The notes beneath the pieces were generated by a model that saw only the letters and a list, made by a program, of their open reading frames with translations, was not told where the DNA came from and searched no databases. A stretch of 64,000 nucleotides of DNA from Scandinavium manionii (GTDB taxonomy: Bacteria; Pseudomonadota; Gammaproteobacteria; Enterobacterales; Enterobacteriaceae), in assembly GCF_024764775.1 (NCBI RefSeq), contig NZ_JALIGC010000035.1, forward strand, positions 288,716 through 352,715. The letters run 5' to 3'. Shown piece after piece: positions 26,603 through 36,216 of this stretch. A program made the translations under genes and the position numbers. Position 1 is the stretch's first letter. The number at the start of each line of letters is the position of its first letter.

Positions 26603-27271
26603 TTATTCGTTATCCTGTTTCATTTTGGCGCGCAGCTCAGCGATTTGCGCGCTGATGTGGTCATCGGCCTTCAGTTCTGCAAACTGCTGATCCAGCGTTT
26701 TCTGTTTGCCGAAACCTTGGCTTTCCGCTTCGGCTTCCATGTGATCGATACGGCGTTCGAAGGACTCAAAACGCGCCATCGCTTCGTCAATTTTACCGCT
26801 GTCCAGCTGACGGCGCACATCGCGGGACGAACTCGCCGCCTGATGACGCAAGGTCAGCGCCTGCTGACGAGCGCGGGTTTCGCTGAGTTTATTTTCCAGC
26901 TCACCGATCTCTTTTTTCATGCGGGTCAGCGTTTCATCGACCAGCGTGATTTCACCTTCCAGGGTGCCGATAATGTCGGTCAGCTTCTGTTTTTCGATCA
27001 GCGCCGCACGCGCCAGATCTTCTTTCTCTTTACGCAGCGCCAGCTCGGCTTTTTCCTGCCATTCAGCTTGCTGCGCGTTGGCCTGCTCTACGCGGCGCGT
27101 CAGCTGTTTCTTTTCAGCCAGCGCGCGGGCCGAAGTGGAACGCACTTCTACCAACGTGTCTTCCATTTCCTGAATCATCAGGCGGACCAGTTTTTGCGGA
27201 TCTTCAGCCTTCTCCAGCAGTGAGTTGATGTTGGCGTTCACGATGTCGGCAAAACGAGAAAAAATACCCAT
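26603..27271 (-). CDS. pspA: Phage shock protein A
   Basis: A 222-residue ESCRT-III-like coiled-coil protein that binds PspF in the cytoplasm to silence the operon, and coats damaged inner membrane under stress. An amphipathic N-terminal helix (MGIFSRFADIVNANINSLLE) and long heptad-rich helices are visible. First gene of pspABCD, read from a sigma-54 promoter. Confidence 0.97.
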   Translation of the reverse strand: MGIFSRFADIVNANINSLLEKAEDPQKLVRLMIQEMEDTLVEVRSTSARALAEKKQLTRRVEQANAQQAEWQEKAELALRKEKEDLARAALIEKQKLTDIIGTLEGEITLVDETLTRMKKEIGELENKLSETRARQQALTLRHQAASSSRDVRRQLDSGKIDEAMARFESFERRIDHMEAEAESQGFGKQKTLDQQFAELKADDHISAQIAELRAKMKQDNE

Positions 27272-27330
27272 AATTCAAATCCTCATACGTTCAGTTCTGT
27301 TATCGGGCATGGCCCTGCTGATGAGATAAT

Positions 27331-27346
27331 ACAAATGCCGTGCCAA
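27331..27346 (-). promoter_or_regulatory. Sigma-54 promoter of pspA
   Basis: On the minus strand TTGGCACGGCATTTGT matches the -24/-12 consensus TGGCAC-N5-TTGC with the GG invariant and the second element TTTG. It lies 60 bases before pspA; PspF-binding and IHF sites are expected in 27350-27440, which is A/T-rich. Confidence 0.85.
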
Positions 27347-27444
27347 CTTTTTATGCTATTGATTTTACACACACTGGTTGAATTGTGTCTCTCTGACGGC
27401 TACAGTGAGATGGTGAATTACACCAACTAGTGGCGAATTTCATC

Positions 27445-28413
27445 ATGGCAGAATACAAGGACAACCTGCTCGGCGAAGCGAACAGCTTTCTCGAGGTGCT
27501 GGAACAGGTTTCACGGCTGGCGCCGCTGGATAAGCCGGTGTTGGTTATCGGCGAACGCGGCACCGGGAAAGAGCTTATTGCCAACCGCCTGCACTTTCTT
27601 TCTTCACGCTGGCAAGGCCCGTTTATCTCGTTGAACTGCGCGGCGCTGAATGAAAACCTGCTCGACTCTGAGCTTTTCGGCCATGAAGCGGGCGCCTTTA
27701 CCGGCGCGCAGAAACGCCATCCGGGGCGATTTGAACGCGCCGACGGCGGCACGCTATTCCTCGACGAACTGGCGACCGCGCCGATGCTGGTACAGGAGAA
27801 GTTGCTGCGGGTGATTGAGTACGGCGAACTGGAACGCGTGGGCGGCAGCCAGCCGTTGCAGGTCAACGTGCGTCTGGTGTGCGCCACCAATGCTGATTTG
27901 CCGCAGATGGTCAGCGACGGAACCTTCCGCGCTGATCTCCTCGACCGTCTGGCATTTGACGTGGTACAGCTTCCACCGCTGCGCGAACGGCAAACGGACA
28001 TCATGCTGATGGCGGAACACTTTGCCATTCAGATGTGTCGCGAGCTCAGCCAGCCGCTGTTTCCGGGCTTTACCGATCACGCGCGAGAAACCTTGCTCAA
28101 CTACCGCTGGCCGGGAAATATTCGTGAACTGAAAAACGTGGTGGAACGTTCGGTCTATCGCCACGCCAGTTTTGAAGCGCCACTGGATAACATCATTCTC
28201 GATCCGTTCCAGCGCCCGGTCACGGTGGAAGACGTCGCTGAAACCAGCGTCCTTTCTCTACCGCTGGATTTACGGGAGTTTCAGCAGCAGCAAGAAAAAG
28301 GCCTGCTGCAGCAAGCGCTACAACAGGCCCGATTCAATCAGAAAAAAGCCGCTGAACTATTGGGGTTAACGTATCACCAACTGCGAGCGTTATTGAAGAA
28401 GCATCAGCTCTGA
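27445..28413 (+). CDS. pspF: Psp operon transcriptional activator PspF
   Basis: Sigma-54 enhancer-binding protein of 322 residues lacking a receiver domain. Walker A GERGTGKE, the sigma-54 contact loop GAFTGA, Walker B TLFLDE and a C-terminal Fis-type HTH (NQKKAAELLGLTYHQLRALLK) are intact. The ATG at 27445 (MAEYKDNLLGEA) matches the E. coli start. Divergent from pspA, whose upstream activating sites overlap the pspF promoter. Confidence 0.96.
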   Translation: MAEYKDNLLGEANSFLEVLEQVSRLAPLDKPVLVIGERGTGKELIANRLHFLSSRWQGPFISLNCAALNENLLDSELFGHEAGAFTGAQKRHPGRFERADGGTLFLDELATAPMLVQEKLLRVIEYGELERVGGSQPLQVNVRLVCATNADLPQMVSDGTFRADLLDRLAFDVVQLPPLRERQTDIMLMAEHFAIQMCRELSQPLFPGFTDHARETLLNYRWPGNIRELKNVVERSVYRHASFEAPLDNIILDPFQRPVTVEDVAETSVLSLPLDLREFQQQQEKGLLQQALQQARFNQKKAAELLGLTYHQLRALLKKHQL

Positions 28414-28423
28414 GAATGCCTTT

Positions 28424-28450
28424 GCCCGGCGGCGCTACGCTTGCGCGGGC
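28424..28450. repeat. REP-like palindromic element
   Basis: GCCCGGCGGCGCTACGCTTG followed by CGCGGGC resembles the enterobacterial REP/PU sequence (GCC-GG-GCGCT-ACGC). It sits between convergent pspF and the MFS gene and overlaps the latter's stop codon. Confidence 0.55.
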
Positions 28451-29829
28451 TTACTCAGCAGTACTGCACTCGCCAGCATCGAACCCAGACACAATGCGCT
28501 GTTGAACAGCAACGCATACTGCGCGGCGTGAGCCATGCCTAGCGGCAACAGCATGGCGTAAATCGATGCCGTCACCGCAATGCCCATCGCGCCGCCCAGC
28601 GAGCTGCCCATTTTGTAGATGCCGGAGGCAACGCCCACTTTCTCTTCCGGCGCGTTCACGACGGCGGTGTCAGTCGATGGCGTGGCGTAGCAGCCGAGGC
28701 CTAATCCCAGCAAAACGTTACTGAAGAACACGATGCCGATGTAAACTGACTTTTCAAGGAAGGTGCACGAAATCAGCGCCACGCCGACGCCGGCAATCAC
28801 CGGGCCGAACATCATCGGCAGGCGCGCCCCATAGCGCTGAAGCAGCTTTTCACCGACGCGGATCATCACCAGCACCGTGACCAGATACCCCATGGTCATC
28901 ATCCCGGTCTGGAACGCCGACATGTGATGCCCCTGCTGCAGCCAGATGCTGGTGATCATCAGCGTGCCGATGCAGCCGTTAAGCATAAAGTTCGACAGCA
29001 CCGCCCCGCTGTAGGCGCGATTCTTAAACAGCGCGAAATCAATCAGCGCCTCATCGCCTTTGCGCAAGCCCGAACGAATGAACCACAGCGTCGCCAGCAC
29101 CGCCCCGCTCAGCAGGGAAAGCGACAGGCCGCTGCTCCATCCCCAGCTGTGTCCTTTGGTGATAAACAGGTTCAGCATCACCAGCGCAGTAACAAAACTG
29201 AACAGACCGCCAAGATCCAGTTTCCGGTTTTGCGCACTTTCACTGCGGCTTTCCGGCGTCCCACGAATCAGCAAAAAGGACACCAGCGCGGCCACCATCG
29301 AGAACACGAAAATCCAGCGCCAGCCCAGGCCGGTAGCGATTGCACCGCCCACAAACGAACACAGTCCACTGCCGCCCCAGGAACCAATCACCCAGAAGCT
29401 GATCGCCCGCTGACGGGCCTTGCCTTCATACCAGGTTTTGATCAGCGCCAGGGTCGCAGGCATGATGCACGCTGCCGATAATCCCTGTATCACCCTGCCC
29501 GCCAGAAATAGCACCGGGCCGTGCGACAACACCAGCAGCGCGCTGCCGACAATGCTGAGCACCAGGCCGATAAGCGTCAGGCGTACGCGACCAAACTTAT
29601 CTGCCAGCCCGCCGCTGGCCACCACAAAACAACCGCTGAATAAGGCGCTAAGGCTGACCGCCAGGGTCAGCGTTTCCAGTGAAATGTCGATACTGCTTTT
29701 CATCGCCGGAACCACGTTTATGACCGACTGGGCAAACAGCCAGAAGGTCAAAACGCTCAGAACAATGCCCATCAGCAGCCGGTCATTACCGGCAAACGGA
29801 CGGGTTTCTGTCAGGGGAACGGTACTCAT
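28435..29829 (-). CDS. MFS transporter, DHA2-like drug/metabolite exporter
   Basis: A 464-residue major-facilitator protein with 12-14 predicted membrane segments. Motif A between helices 2 and 3 reads GGLADKFGRVRL, and a motif C-like glycine-rich stretch is GSWGGSGLCSFVGGAI. It resembles QacA/SmvA-type 14-helix exporters in length and layout. It lies 27 bases after an M20 amidohydrolase gene and is probably co-transcribed, so it may import an acyl-amino acid or export the hydrolysis product rather than pump drugs. The pair is inserted between pspF and sapA, which are neighbours in E. coli. Confidence 0.8.
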   Translation of the reverse strand: MSTVPLTETRPFAGNDRLLMGIVLSVLTFWLFAQSVINVVPAMKSSIDISLETLTLAVSLSALFSGCFVVASGGLADKFGRVRLTLIGLVLSIVGSALLVLSHGPVLFLAGRVIQGLSAACIMPATLALIKTWYEGKARQRAISFWVIGSWGGSGLCSFVGGAIATGLGWRWIFVFSMVAALVSFLLIRGTPESRSESAQNRKLDLGGLFSFVTALVMLNLFITKGHSWGWSSGLSLSLLSGAVLATLWFIRSGLRKGDEALIDFALFKNRAYSGAVLSNFMLNGCIGTLMITSIWLQQGHHMSAFQTGMMTMGYLVTVLVMIRVGEKLLQRYGARLPMMFGPVIAGVGVALISCTFLEKSVYIGIVFFSNVLLGLGLGCYATPSTDTAVVNAPEEKVGVASGIYKMGSSLGGAMGIAVTASIYAMLLPLGMAHAAQYALLFNSALCLGSMLASAVLLSKPAQA

Positions 29830-29856
29830 CGAGCGGCCCTCCTTCGTGTTCGGTCA

Positions 29857-31026
29857 TCAACGCAGATAGTGTTCAGTCAGCCCGCTCCACAATGCCGCGC
29901 CGGTGATGAGGATCTGGTCGTTGAAGTCATATCCCGGGTTATGCACCATGCAGCGATCCGGCTCGTCGCCCGCGCCGATGGTGAAATAGCAGCCGTTCGG
30001 GTTCTTTTCGAGCATGAAGGCGAAATCTTCACTGCCCATAAACGAACCGATGGTGACCACTTCATCCTTACCAAACAGATCGCCCGCGACGCTGCGCACC
30101 ATTTCATTTGCCGCCGGGTCGTTTTTCAGCACCGGGCTGCCGTTGACGTGCGTCAGAGTAGCCGTGGCGTTAAAGCTTTCCGCCTGAGCGATGGCGATAT
30201 CATGAATGCGCTGCAATACGGTCTGGCGTACTTTTTCGCTGAGGGTGCGCACGGTGAGTTTCATCAGCACTTTTTCGTTGATGATGTTCGGCGCGTGTCC
30301 GGCCTGAATGCTGCCGACGGTGACAACCGCTGGCTCGAACGGCGTGATGTTGCGCGACACAATCGACTGCAGCGCCACGGTGATATGGCACGCCACGAGG
30401 GTGGCATCCACGGTGTGCTCCGGTACCGCACCATGACCGCCCTTACCCGTCACTTCGATATGCAGCGTGTCGGATGACGCCATCATTGCACCATCGTGCA
30501 GGCCAATTTTGCCGATTTTTTGCGAAGGCATATTGTGCAGACCGAAAATATGGTCGCAGGGAAACTTATCGAATAAGCCGTCCTCGACCATGACGCGTCC
30601 GCCGTACAGTAGTTCTTCCGCAGGCTGGAAAATCACGTGCAGCGTGCCGCTGAAATTGCGTGTACGCGCCAGATATTCCGCCGCATACAGCAGCGTTGTG
30701 GTGTGACCATCGTGGCCGCAGCCATGGAATTTACCGTCGGTTTTACTGGCCCACTCTTTGCCACTGCTCTCCTGCATCGGCAACGCATCCATGTCAGCGC
30801 GAATGCCGAGCCGTTTGCTGCCGTTGCCCACTTTCAGGGTGCCAACCACGCCGGTGCCTGCCAGGCCACGATGTACCTCGTATCCCCATTGGGTCAGTAG
30901 GCGAGCGACCTGCTCGCTGGTTTGATGTTCTTCGAAGCCGATTTCCGGATGCTGATGAAAGTGACGACGCAGTTCAATGAATTGCTCTTCGGTGTCCTGT
31001 AGCGCTTCAACAATTGGATGTGTCAT
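29857..31026 (-). CDS. M20D amidohydrolase (hippurate hydrolase / N-acyl-amino acid amidase-like)
   Basis: A 389-residue cytoplasmic metallopeptidase-fold hydrolase. Expected metal-site motifs are present: RADMDALP, GCGHDGHTT (Cys and His ligands), FQPAEE (catalytic Glu) and GSEDFAF, with the dimerisation domain in the middle (TGKGGHGAVPEH). Family members remove acyl or aryl groups from amino acids, for example hippurate, N-acetyl amino acids or indole-acetyl conjugates. It is first of a two-gene unit with the MFS gene and divergent from the AraC-GH39 regulator 172 bases away, which is its probable regulator. The substrate cannot be told. Confidence 0.85.
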   Translation of the reverse strand: MTHPIVEALQDTEEQFIELRRHFHQHPEIGFEEHQTSEQVARLLTQWGYEVHRGLAGTGVVGTLKVGNGSKRLGIRADMDALPMQESSGKEWASKTDGKFHGCGHDGHTTTLLYAAEYLARTRNFSGTLHVIFQPAEELLYGGRVMVEDGLFDKFPCDHIFGLHNMPSQKIGKIGLHDGAMMASSDTLHIEVTGKGGHGAVPEHTVDATLVACHITVALQSIVSRNITPFEPAVVTVGSIQAGHAPNIINEKVLMKLTVRTLSEKVRQTVLQRIHDIAIAQAESFNATATLTHVNGSPVLKNDPAANEMVRSVAGDLFGKDEVVTIGSFMGSEDFAFMLEKNPNGCYFTIGAGDEPDRCMVHNPGYDFNDQILITGAALWSGLTEHYLR

Positions 31027-31198
31027 TTTTGTTATCCCTTTATTGCTTCACAGTGATAATGTCGAGTTTATGCCGCCACAACCCCGGCAAAGTGCGTTTA
31101 TTTGTTGTGAAGTAACGCATTCTTAATGACTGTTTTTCATACAATTCAGTTATGACAAAAAACAACAGGTTCTATTTTGTCTTGATGTGAGGTGAGTC

Positions 31199-33514
31199 AT
31201 GGATCAAAGCGGCAGTGAGTTTGCAGTTACCGTTCTGGATGTGCGACAGCTCAGCCATGAAGAGAGCAATAGTCTGACGCTGCTGTGGATGCTGGAAGGC
31301 AGCGCGGAGCTGCAAACCCAGGAGCGGCGGCAAACGCTCGAGACCGATAGCCTGACCGTTATCAACCGTAATCAGCGCTGGCAGCTTTCGAGCGAGGCCC
31401 CTAACGCAACATTACAGGTCACGCTTTCCGGGCACTGGCTCACAAGGCTTTACAGCGATATTTTTACCCATGACTACCACATTCCCGATGAAACCAGCGG
31501 CAGTTGGCCGCAGTGCGACGAGCTCCGTCATTTATTACGTCAGCTCTTAGTGGTTACCCTGATTAATCACCAGAGCCGCTACCGGCTGGAGGCCAACCGC
31601 TGGCTCGGCGAAATCCTGCTGTTACTGACCACCCGTTTTCAGCAACCTGCGCGCATCAGCCAGCGGCTGGATAATCCGGGCTGGAGTAAGCGCATCACGC
31701 AGGTCGTGGAACGCATTGACGCCAGCTATACCCGGCGCATCACCCTGGCGGAAATTGCTGCGGCGGAATTTGTGTCCGAAGCCTGGCTTTCCAGGCTGTT
31801 TCGCAAGGAGGTCGGGGTCAGTTTTATGCAGTACATCACTACCCTGCGACTGGAAAAGGCGGCGGATGCGCTGCGCCTGACCAACCGCCCGCTGCACCAG
31901 ATTGCCCTGGAGCAAGGATTCGCCAGCACCCGCATGATGAGTGATCTGTTTCGCCGCCATCACCATATGACGCCGCGTGAGTTCCGCCGCCTGCGACAAA
32001 ATACGTCCGCTGTCGCTCGCCCACGGATGACCGCCAGCAACAGCCTTTTTCCGGTAGCGGTTGATAAATTGTTCAGCCTGCTGAATGAGCCAGAGACGCG
32101 AGGCTGGGAGCCGTCGCCGTTGACGCTGCATCAGCAGCAGGAACGCGTGGTGGATTTACGTGATTTTGATTCGCGCGTCGCCCCGCTGCGTCACACGCGA
32201 GTGATGATTACCCTGCGCGAACTTGATGATTTGCTGCGCGAAGACGTGCGCCGGGAGCTGGAGACGCTTGACGGGCAGATCCCGATTTACGGGATCGATA
32301 TCACTGAACCGTTCCTGAGCAGCCGCCTGTTTGCCACCGGCTGGGACGACCCGCTGATGGCGGGCTACGCGTGCTGGTATAACCTGCATCAGATTTTCAT
32401 CTGGCTGGCGGAGAAAAAATGGACCGTACTCCTGCACACTGGGCTGACAACGCGGGCTGATTTACTGCGTCATTTCCTGCAACAGTCGGTCAACCATTTT
32501 CCGGCAGAGGTGACCGCGGGCTGGCAGTTCGTTTGGCACTGGTCAGCGCAGGCCAGCGAAGATACCCGGCAAAACGTCTGGCAGACCCAACGTTCGGCAA
32601 TCAATGAATTTTTGCCGCGTGCCAAATTTGGCCTGTGGCACCGCTTTGCGGTGAACAGTTTGCCCGAGCACGACGAGGCGCTTTTTAACTCCTCAATTCT
32701 AAAACAGGCCGATTTTCTGGCCTGTCCGGCTGATGCCAATGAACTGCTGGATTTGGCGCAGCTCGATCCCGCCCGGCTTGCCTCCACGGAAAACTACCCG
32801 GTACAAAAGATTCGACAAATTCAGACTGCGCTTCGCCAACAGCAGCGTACCCTGCCGTTGTGGCTGCTCTCCTGGAACACGCTGACCGGCAATACCCGCG
32901 CCACCAACGGCTGGTTTTTCCGTGGCGCGCTGCTGATGCACAATCTGCTGGGGCTGTCGGAACAGGTCTGGCTGGCGGGGTTCTGGCTCAATTCAGGTTT
33001 GCAGGGCGAAGCACGCGCCAACGACACGCTCGACACGTCAAGCCTGGCGTTGCAGTACAACCACGGCCTGCCGCGACCAATTTATTGGGTGCTGTGGCTG
33101 TGGCAAAGGCTGCATGGCGAAGTGCTGGTTAACGACAAAAATCTGCTGCTGTTGCGCCACGAGGGACGCTACCAGCTGCTGCTGCGCAACACGGTGGTTT
33201 TCAACCCATGGCTCTCGAGCGAGGAAGCCTTTATTCAACGCTTTCGCCAGCAATACCGCATTCAGCTGCAAGGGCTCAGCGGAAAATGGCGCATCAAATC
33301 GCATCTTTACGACCAGCATAACGGCGCGCTCTACCCGCTGCTGGACGCGTTCACTGTTGCCAGCGGCCCTGATGAAGAAATCTGGCGCTGGGTCCGCCAT
33401 AAAGCGCGCCCTACGCTGGACGTGCGTGACGAACAATTGCACGACAGTTGGCAAATCGCCGACTCGCTGGAAAGCAATGCGCTGGTGCTTTATGAGTTAA
33501 CCCCACTAAATTGA
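31199..33514 (+). CDS. AraC-family regulator fused to catalytically dead GH39-like domain
   Basis: A 771-residue protein. Residues 1-150 form a cupin-like arm; 163-265 are a classical double HTH of AraC type (ITLAEIAAAEFVSEAWLSRL and IALEQGFASTRMMSDLFRRH). Residues 315-771 read as a GH39 (beta-xylosidase-like) TIM barrel and beta-sandwich: the tail near 620-632 (YNHGLPRPIYWVL) follows the GH39 pattern of a segment after the barrel. Where GH39 enzymes carry the acid/base Glu in a W-N-E-P-N motif, this has FVWHWSAQ (444-451); where the nucleophile Glu lies in T-E-W-N, this has LLSWNT (556-561). Both glutamates are lost, so the domain probably senses a ligand. A GAGGTGA site precedes the ATG. 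The divergent M20/MFS pair is its likely target. Confidence 0.85.
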   Translation: MDQSGSEFAVTVLDVRQLSHEESNSLTLLWMLEGSAELQTQERRQTLETDSLTVINRNQRWQLSSEAPNATLQVTLSGHWLTRLYSDIFTHDYHIPDETSGSWPQCDELRHLLRQLLVVTLINHQSRYRLEANRWLGEILLLLTTRFQQPARISQRLDNPGWSKRITQVVERIDASYTRRITLAEIAAAEFVSEAWLSRLFRKEVGVSFMQYITTLRLEKAADALRLTNRPLHQIALEQGFASTRMMSDLFRRHHHMTPREFRRLRQNTSAVARPRMTASNSLFPVAVDKLFSLLNEPETRGWEPSPLTLHQQQERVVDLRDFDSRVAPLRHTRVMITLRELDDLLREDVRRELETLDGQIPIYGIDITEPFLSSRLFATGWDDPLMAGYACWYNLHQIFIWLAEKKWTVLLHTGLTTRADLLRHFLQQSVNHFPAEVTAGWQFVWHWSAQASEDTRQNVWQTQRSAINEFLPRAKFGLWHRFAVNSLPEHDEALFNSSILKQADFLACPADANELLDLAQLDPARLASTENYPVQKIRQIQTALRQQQRTLPLWLLSWNTLTGNTRATNGWFFRGALLMHNLLGLSEQVWLAGFWLNSGLQGEARANDTLDTSSLALQYNHGLPRPIYWVLWLWQRLHGEVLVNDKNLLLLRHEGRYQLLLRNTVVFNPWLSSEEAFIQRFRQQYRIQLQGLSGKWRIKSHLYDQHNGALYPLLDAFTVASGPDEEIWRWVRHKARPTLDVRDEQLHDSWQIADSLESNALVLYELTPLN

Positions 33515-33604
33515 CGACTTTTACAGCGGTTGGTCGCAGAGTTTTGTACCAGGCCGCCTTAAGTGCGATACACTTTGCAGATCGCTCTGAATTATGAAGA
33601 ACAT

Positions 33605-35254
33605 ATGCGCCTGAAATTATCATCCTTACTGGCAGTGATGGGGTTGCTGTGCGGCAACGCGATGGCGGCTCCGCCTTCCGCATTGGCACCGCATGGCGAC
33701 ATTCGCGACAGCGGTTTCGTCTACTGCGTTAGCGGCCAGGTGAATACCTTTAACCCGCAGAAAGCGGGCAGCGGCCTGATTGTCGACACCCTTGCGGCAC
33801 AAATTTACGACCGCCTGTTAGACGTTGACCCGTATACCTACCGTCTGGTGCCGGAGCTCGCCGAGAGCTGGGAAGTGCTGGATAACGGCGCAACCTACCG
33901 CTTCCATTTGCGCAATGGTGTACAGTTCCAGAAAACGTCATGGTTCCAACCCACGCGCGCGCTGAATGCCGATGACGTAGTCTTTACCTTCGAACGCATT
34001 TTTAATCGCAATCATCCCTGGCATAACGTCAACGGACCGAATTTCCCCTACTTCGACAGCCTGCAGTTTGCCGATAGCGTCGAAAGTGTGCGCAAACTCG
34101 ACGGTCGCACCGTTGAATTTCGTCTGAAACGCCCGGACGCCTCATTCCTGTGGCATTTAGCCACCCACTACGCCTCGGTGATGTCCGCCCAATACGCGGC
34201 GAATCTGACGAAAATCGGCAAGCAGGAGTTGATGGACCGCCAGCCCGTCGGCACCGGACCTTATCAGCTTGATGAATACCGCACCGGGCAGTACATTCGC
34301 CTGCAACGCCATCCGGGATTCTGGCGCGGTGAACCATTGATGCCGCAGGTGGTGGTGGATTTAGGCTCCGGCGGCACCGGGCGTCTGTCCAAATTGCTGA
34401 CCGGGGAATGCGACGTACTCGCCTGGCCTGCTGCCAGCCAGCTCACTATTCTGCGCGACGATCCGCGTTTACGTCTGACGCTGCGCCCTGGCATGAACAT
34501 CGCCTATCTGGCGTTTAATACCGATAAGCCGCCGATGAACAATCCAGCGGTGCGACACGCGCTGGCGCTGGCCATCAATAACCAGCGTTTGATGCAGTCG
34601 ATTTATTACGGCACCGCCGAAACCGCCGCCTCAATTCTGCCGCGCGCATCGTGGGCCTACGATAATGAAGCTAAAATTACCGAATACAATCCGGCGAAAT
34701 CGCGTGAGCAGTTAAAAGCGCTGGGTCTGGAAAATCTGACGCTGCGCCTGTGGGTGCCGACTACCTCTCAGGCGTGGAACCCAAGTCCGCTGAAAACCGC
34801 CGAATTGATTCAGGCCGATATGGCTCAGGTGGGCGTGAAAGTCATCATCGTTCCGGTGGAAGGTCGCTTCCAGGAAGCGCGCCTGATGGACATGAATCAC
34901 GACCTGACCCTCACCGGCTGGGCGACGGACAGTAATGACCCCGACAGCTTCTTCCGCCCACTGTTGAGCTGCGCGGCGATTGGCTCCCAGACTAACTTTG
35001 CGCACTGGTGTAACCGCGAGTTTGATACCGTGCTGCAAAAGGCGCTGGCCTCACAACAGCTGGCTTCGCGCATCGACGCGTACGACGAAGCACAGAAGAT
35101 TCTGGCCAAAGAATTGCCGGTACTACCGCTGGCGTCATCGCTGCGGTTGCAGGCCTATCGCTACGACATCAAAGGCCTGGTACTGAGCCCGTTCGGCAAC
35201 GCGTCCTTTGCCGGCGTGTCGCGTGAAAAACAGGAAGAGGTGAAAAAACCATGA
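33605..35254 (+). CDS. sapA: Peptide ABC transporter periplasmic binding protein SapA
   Basis: Family-5 (oligopeptide-type) solute-binding protein of 549 residues, implicated in antimicrobial peptide resistance and in putrescine export genetics. Signal peptide MRLKLSSLLAVMGLLCGNAMA ends before APPSALAPHGDIRD. I chose the ATG at 33605, with GAAG upstream, because it aligns with the E. coli start; an ATG at 33563 would place 14 extra residues before the signal. Overlaps sapB by ATGA. First of sapABCDF. Confidence 0.95.
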   Translation: MRLKLSSLLAVMGLLCGNAMAAPPSALAPHGDIRDSGFVYCVSGQVNTFNPQKAGSGLIVDTLAAQIYDRLLDVDPYTYRLVPELAESWEVLDNGATYRFHLRNGVQFQKTSWFQPTRALNADDVVFTFERIFNRNHPWHNVNGPNFPYFDSLQFADSVESVRKLDGRTVEFRLKRPDASFLWHLATHYASVMSAQYAANLTKIGKQELMDRQPVGTGPYQLDEYRTGQYIRLQRHPGFWRGEPLMPQVVVDLGSGGTGRLSKLLTGECDVLAWPAASQLTILRDDPRLRLTLRPGMNIAYLAFNTDKPPMNNPAVRHALALAINNQRLMQSIYYGTAETAASILPRASWAYDNEAKITEYNPAKSREQLKALGLENLTLRLWVPTTSQAWNPSPLKTAELIQADMAQVGVKVIIVPVEGRFQEARLMDMNHDLTLTGWATDSNDPDSFFRPLLSCAAIGSQTNFAHWCNREFDTVLQKALASQQLASRIDAYDEAQKILAKELPVLPLASSLRLQAYRYDIKGLVLSPFGNASFAGVSREKQEEVKKP

Positions 35255-36216
35255 TCATTTTTACCCTTCGCCGCCTGCTTTTACTGATGGTGACGCTGTT
35301 TCTCCTGACCTTCGTTGGCTTCAGCCTGAGCTACTTCACCCCTCATGCACCGTTACAGGGTGCATCGCTCTGGAACGCCTGGCGGTTCTGGTTCGAAGGT
35401 CTGCTGCACTGGGACTTCGGTGTGTCCAGCATCAACGGGCAGCTGATTTCTGAGCAGTTGAAAGACGTGTTCCCGGCGACCATGGAACTGTGCATTTTGG
35501 CGTTTGGTTTTGCACTGCTGGTCGGCATCCCGGTCGGGATGCTGGCGGGCATTATGCGCAACAAATGGCAGGACAACACCATCAGCGCCTTCGCCCTGCT
35601 CGGTTTCTCCATTCCCGTGTTCTGGCTGGCGCTGCTGCTGACGCTGTTCTTCTCATTAACGCTGGGCTGGCTGCCAGTTTCCGGGCGTTTCGACCTTTTG
35701 TATGAGGTGAAAAATGTCACCGGTTTTGCGCTGATCGATGCGTGGCTGTCGGATTCTCCCTGGCGCGATGAAATGATCATGAGCGCCCTGCGCCATATGG
35801 TGCTGCCGGTGCTGACGCTGGCCGTCGCGCCGACCACCGAAGTGATCCGTCTGATGCGCCTAAGCACCATTGACGTCTATGACACCAACTATGTGAAGGC
35901 GGCGGCAACGCGCGGCGTTTCTCGCTTTACGATTTTACGTCGCCACGTGCTGCACAACGCCCTGCCGCCGGTAATTCCGCGTCTCGGTCTGCAGTTTTCC
36001 ACCATGCTGACGCTAGCGATGATCACCGAAATGGTGTTCAGCTGGCCGGGCCTTGGCCGTTGGATGATTAACGCCATTCGCCAGCAGGACTATGCGGCGA
36101 TTTCCGCTGGCGTGATGGTGATTGGTGCACTGGTCATTATTGTGAACGTGATTTCTGACATTTTGGGCGCCATGGCTAACCCGTTGAAACATAAGGAATG
36201 GTATGCCTTACGATAG
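35251..36216 (+). CDS. sapB: Peptide ABC transporter permease SapB
   Basis: Inner-membrane permease of the DppB/OppB type, 321 residues, same as E. coli. Six membrane segments, EAA-like loop VKAAATRGVSRFTILRRHVLHNALPP. Coupled to sapA (4-base overlap) and sapC (14-base overlap). Confidence 0.96.
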   Translation: MIIFTLRRLLLLMVTLFLLTFVGFSLSYFTPHAPLQGASLWNAWRFWFEGLLHWDFGVSSINGQLISEQLKDVFPATMELCILAFGFALLVGIPVGMLAGIMRNKWQDNTISAFALLGFSIPVFWLALLLTLFFSLTLGWLPVSGRFDLLYEVKNVTGFALIDAWLSDSPWRDEMIMSALRHMVLPVLTLAVAPTTEVIRLMRLSTIDVYDTNYVKAAATRGVSRFTILRRHVLHNALPPVIPRLGLQFSTMLTLAMITEMVFSWPGLGRWMINAIRQQDYAAISAGVMVIGALVIIVNVISDILGAMANPLKHKEWYALR

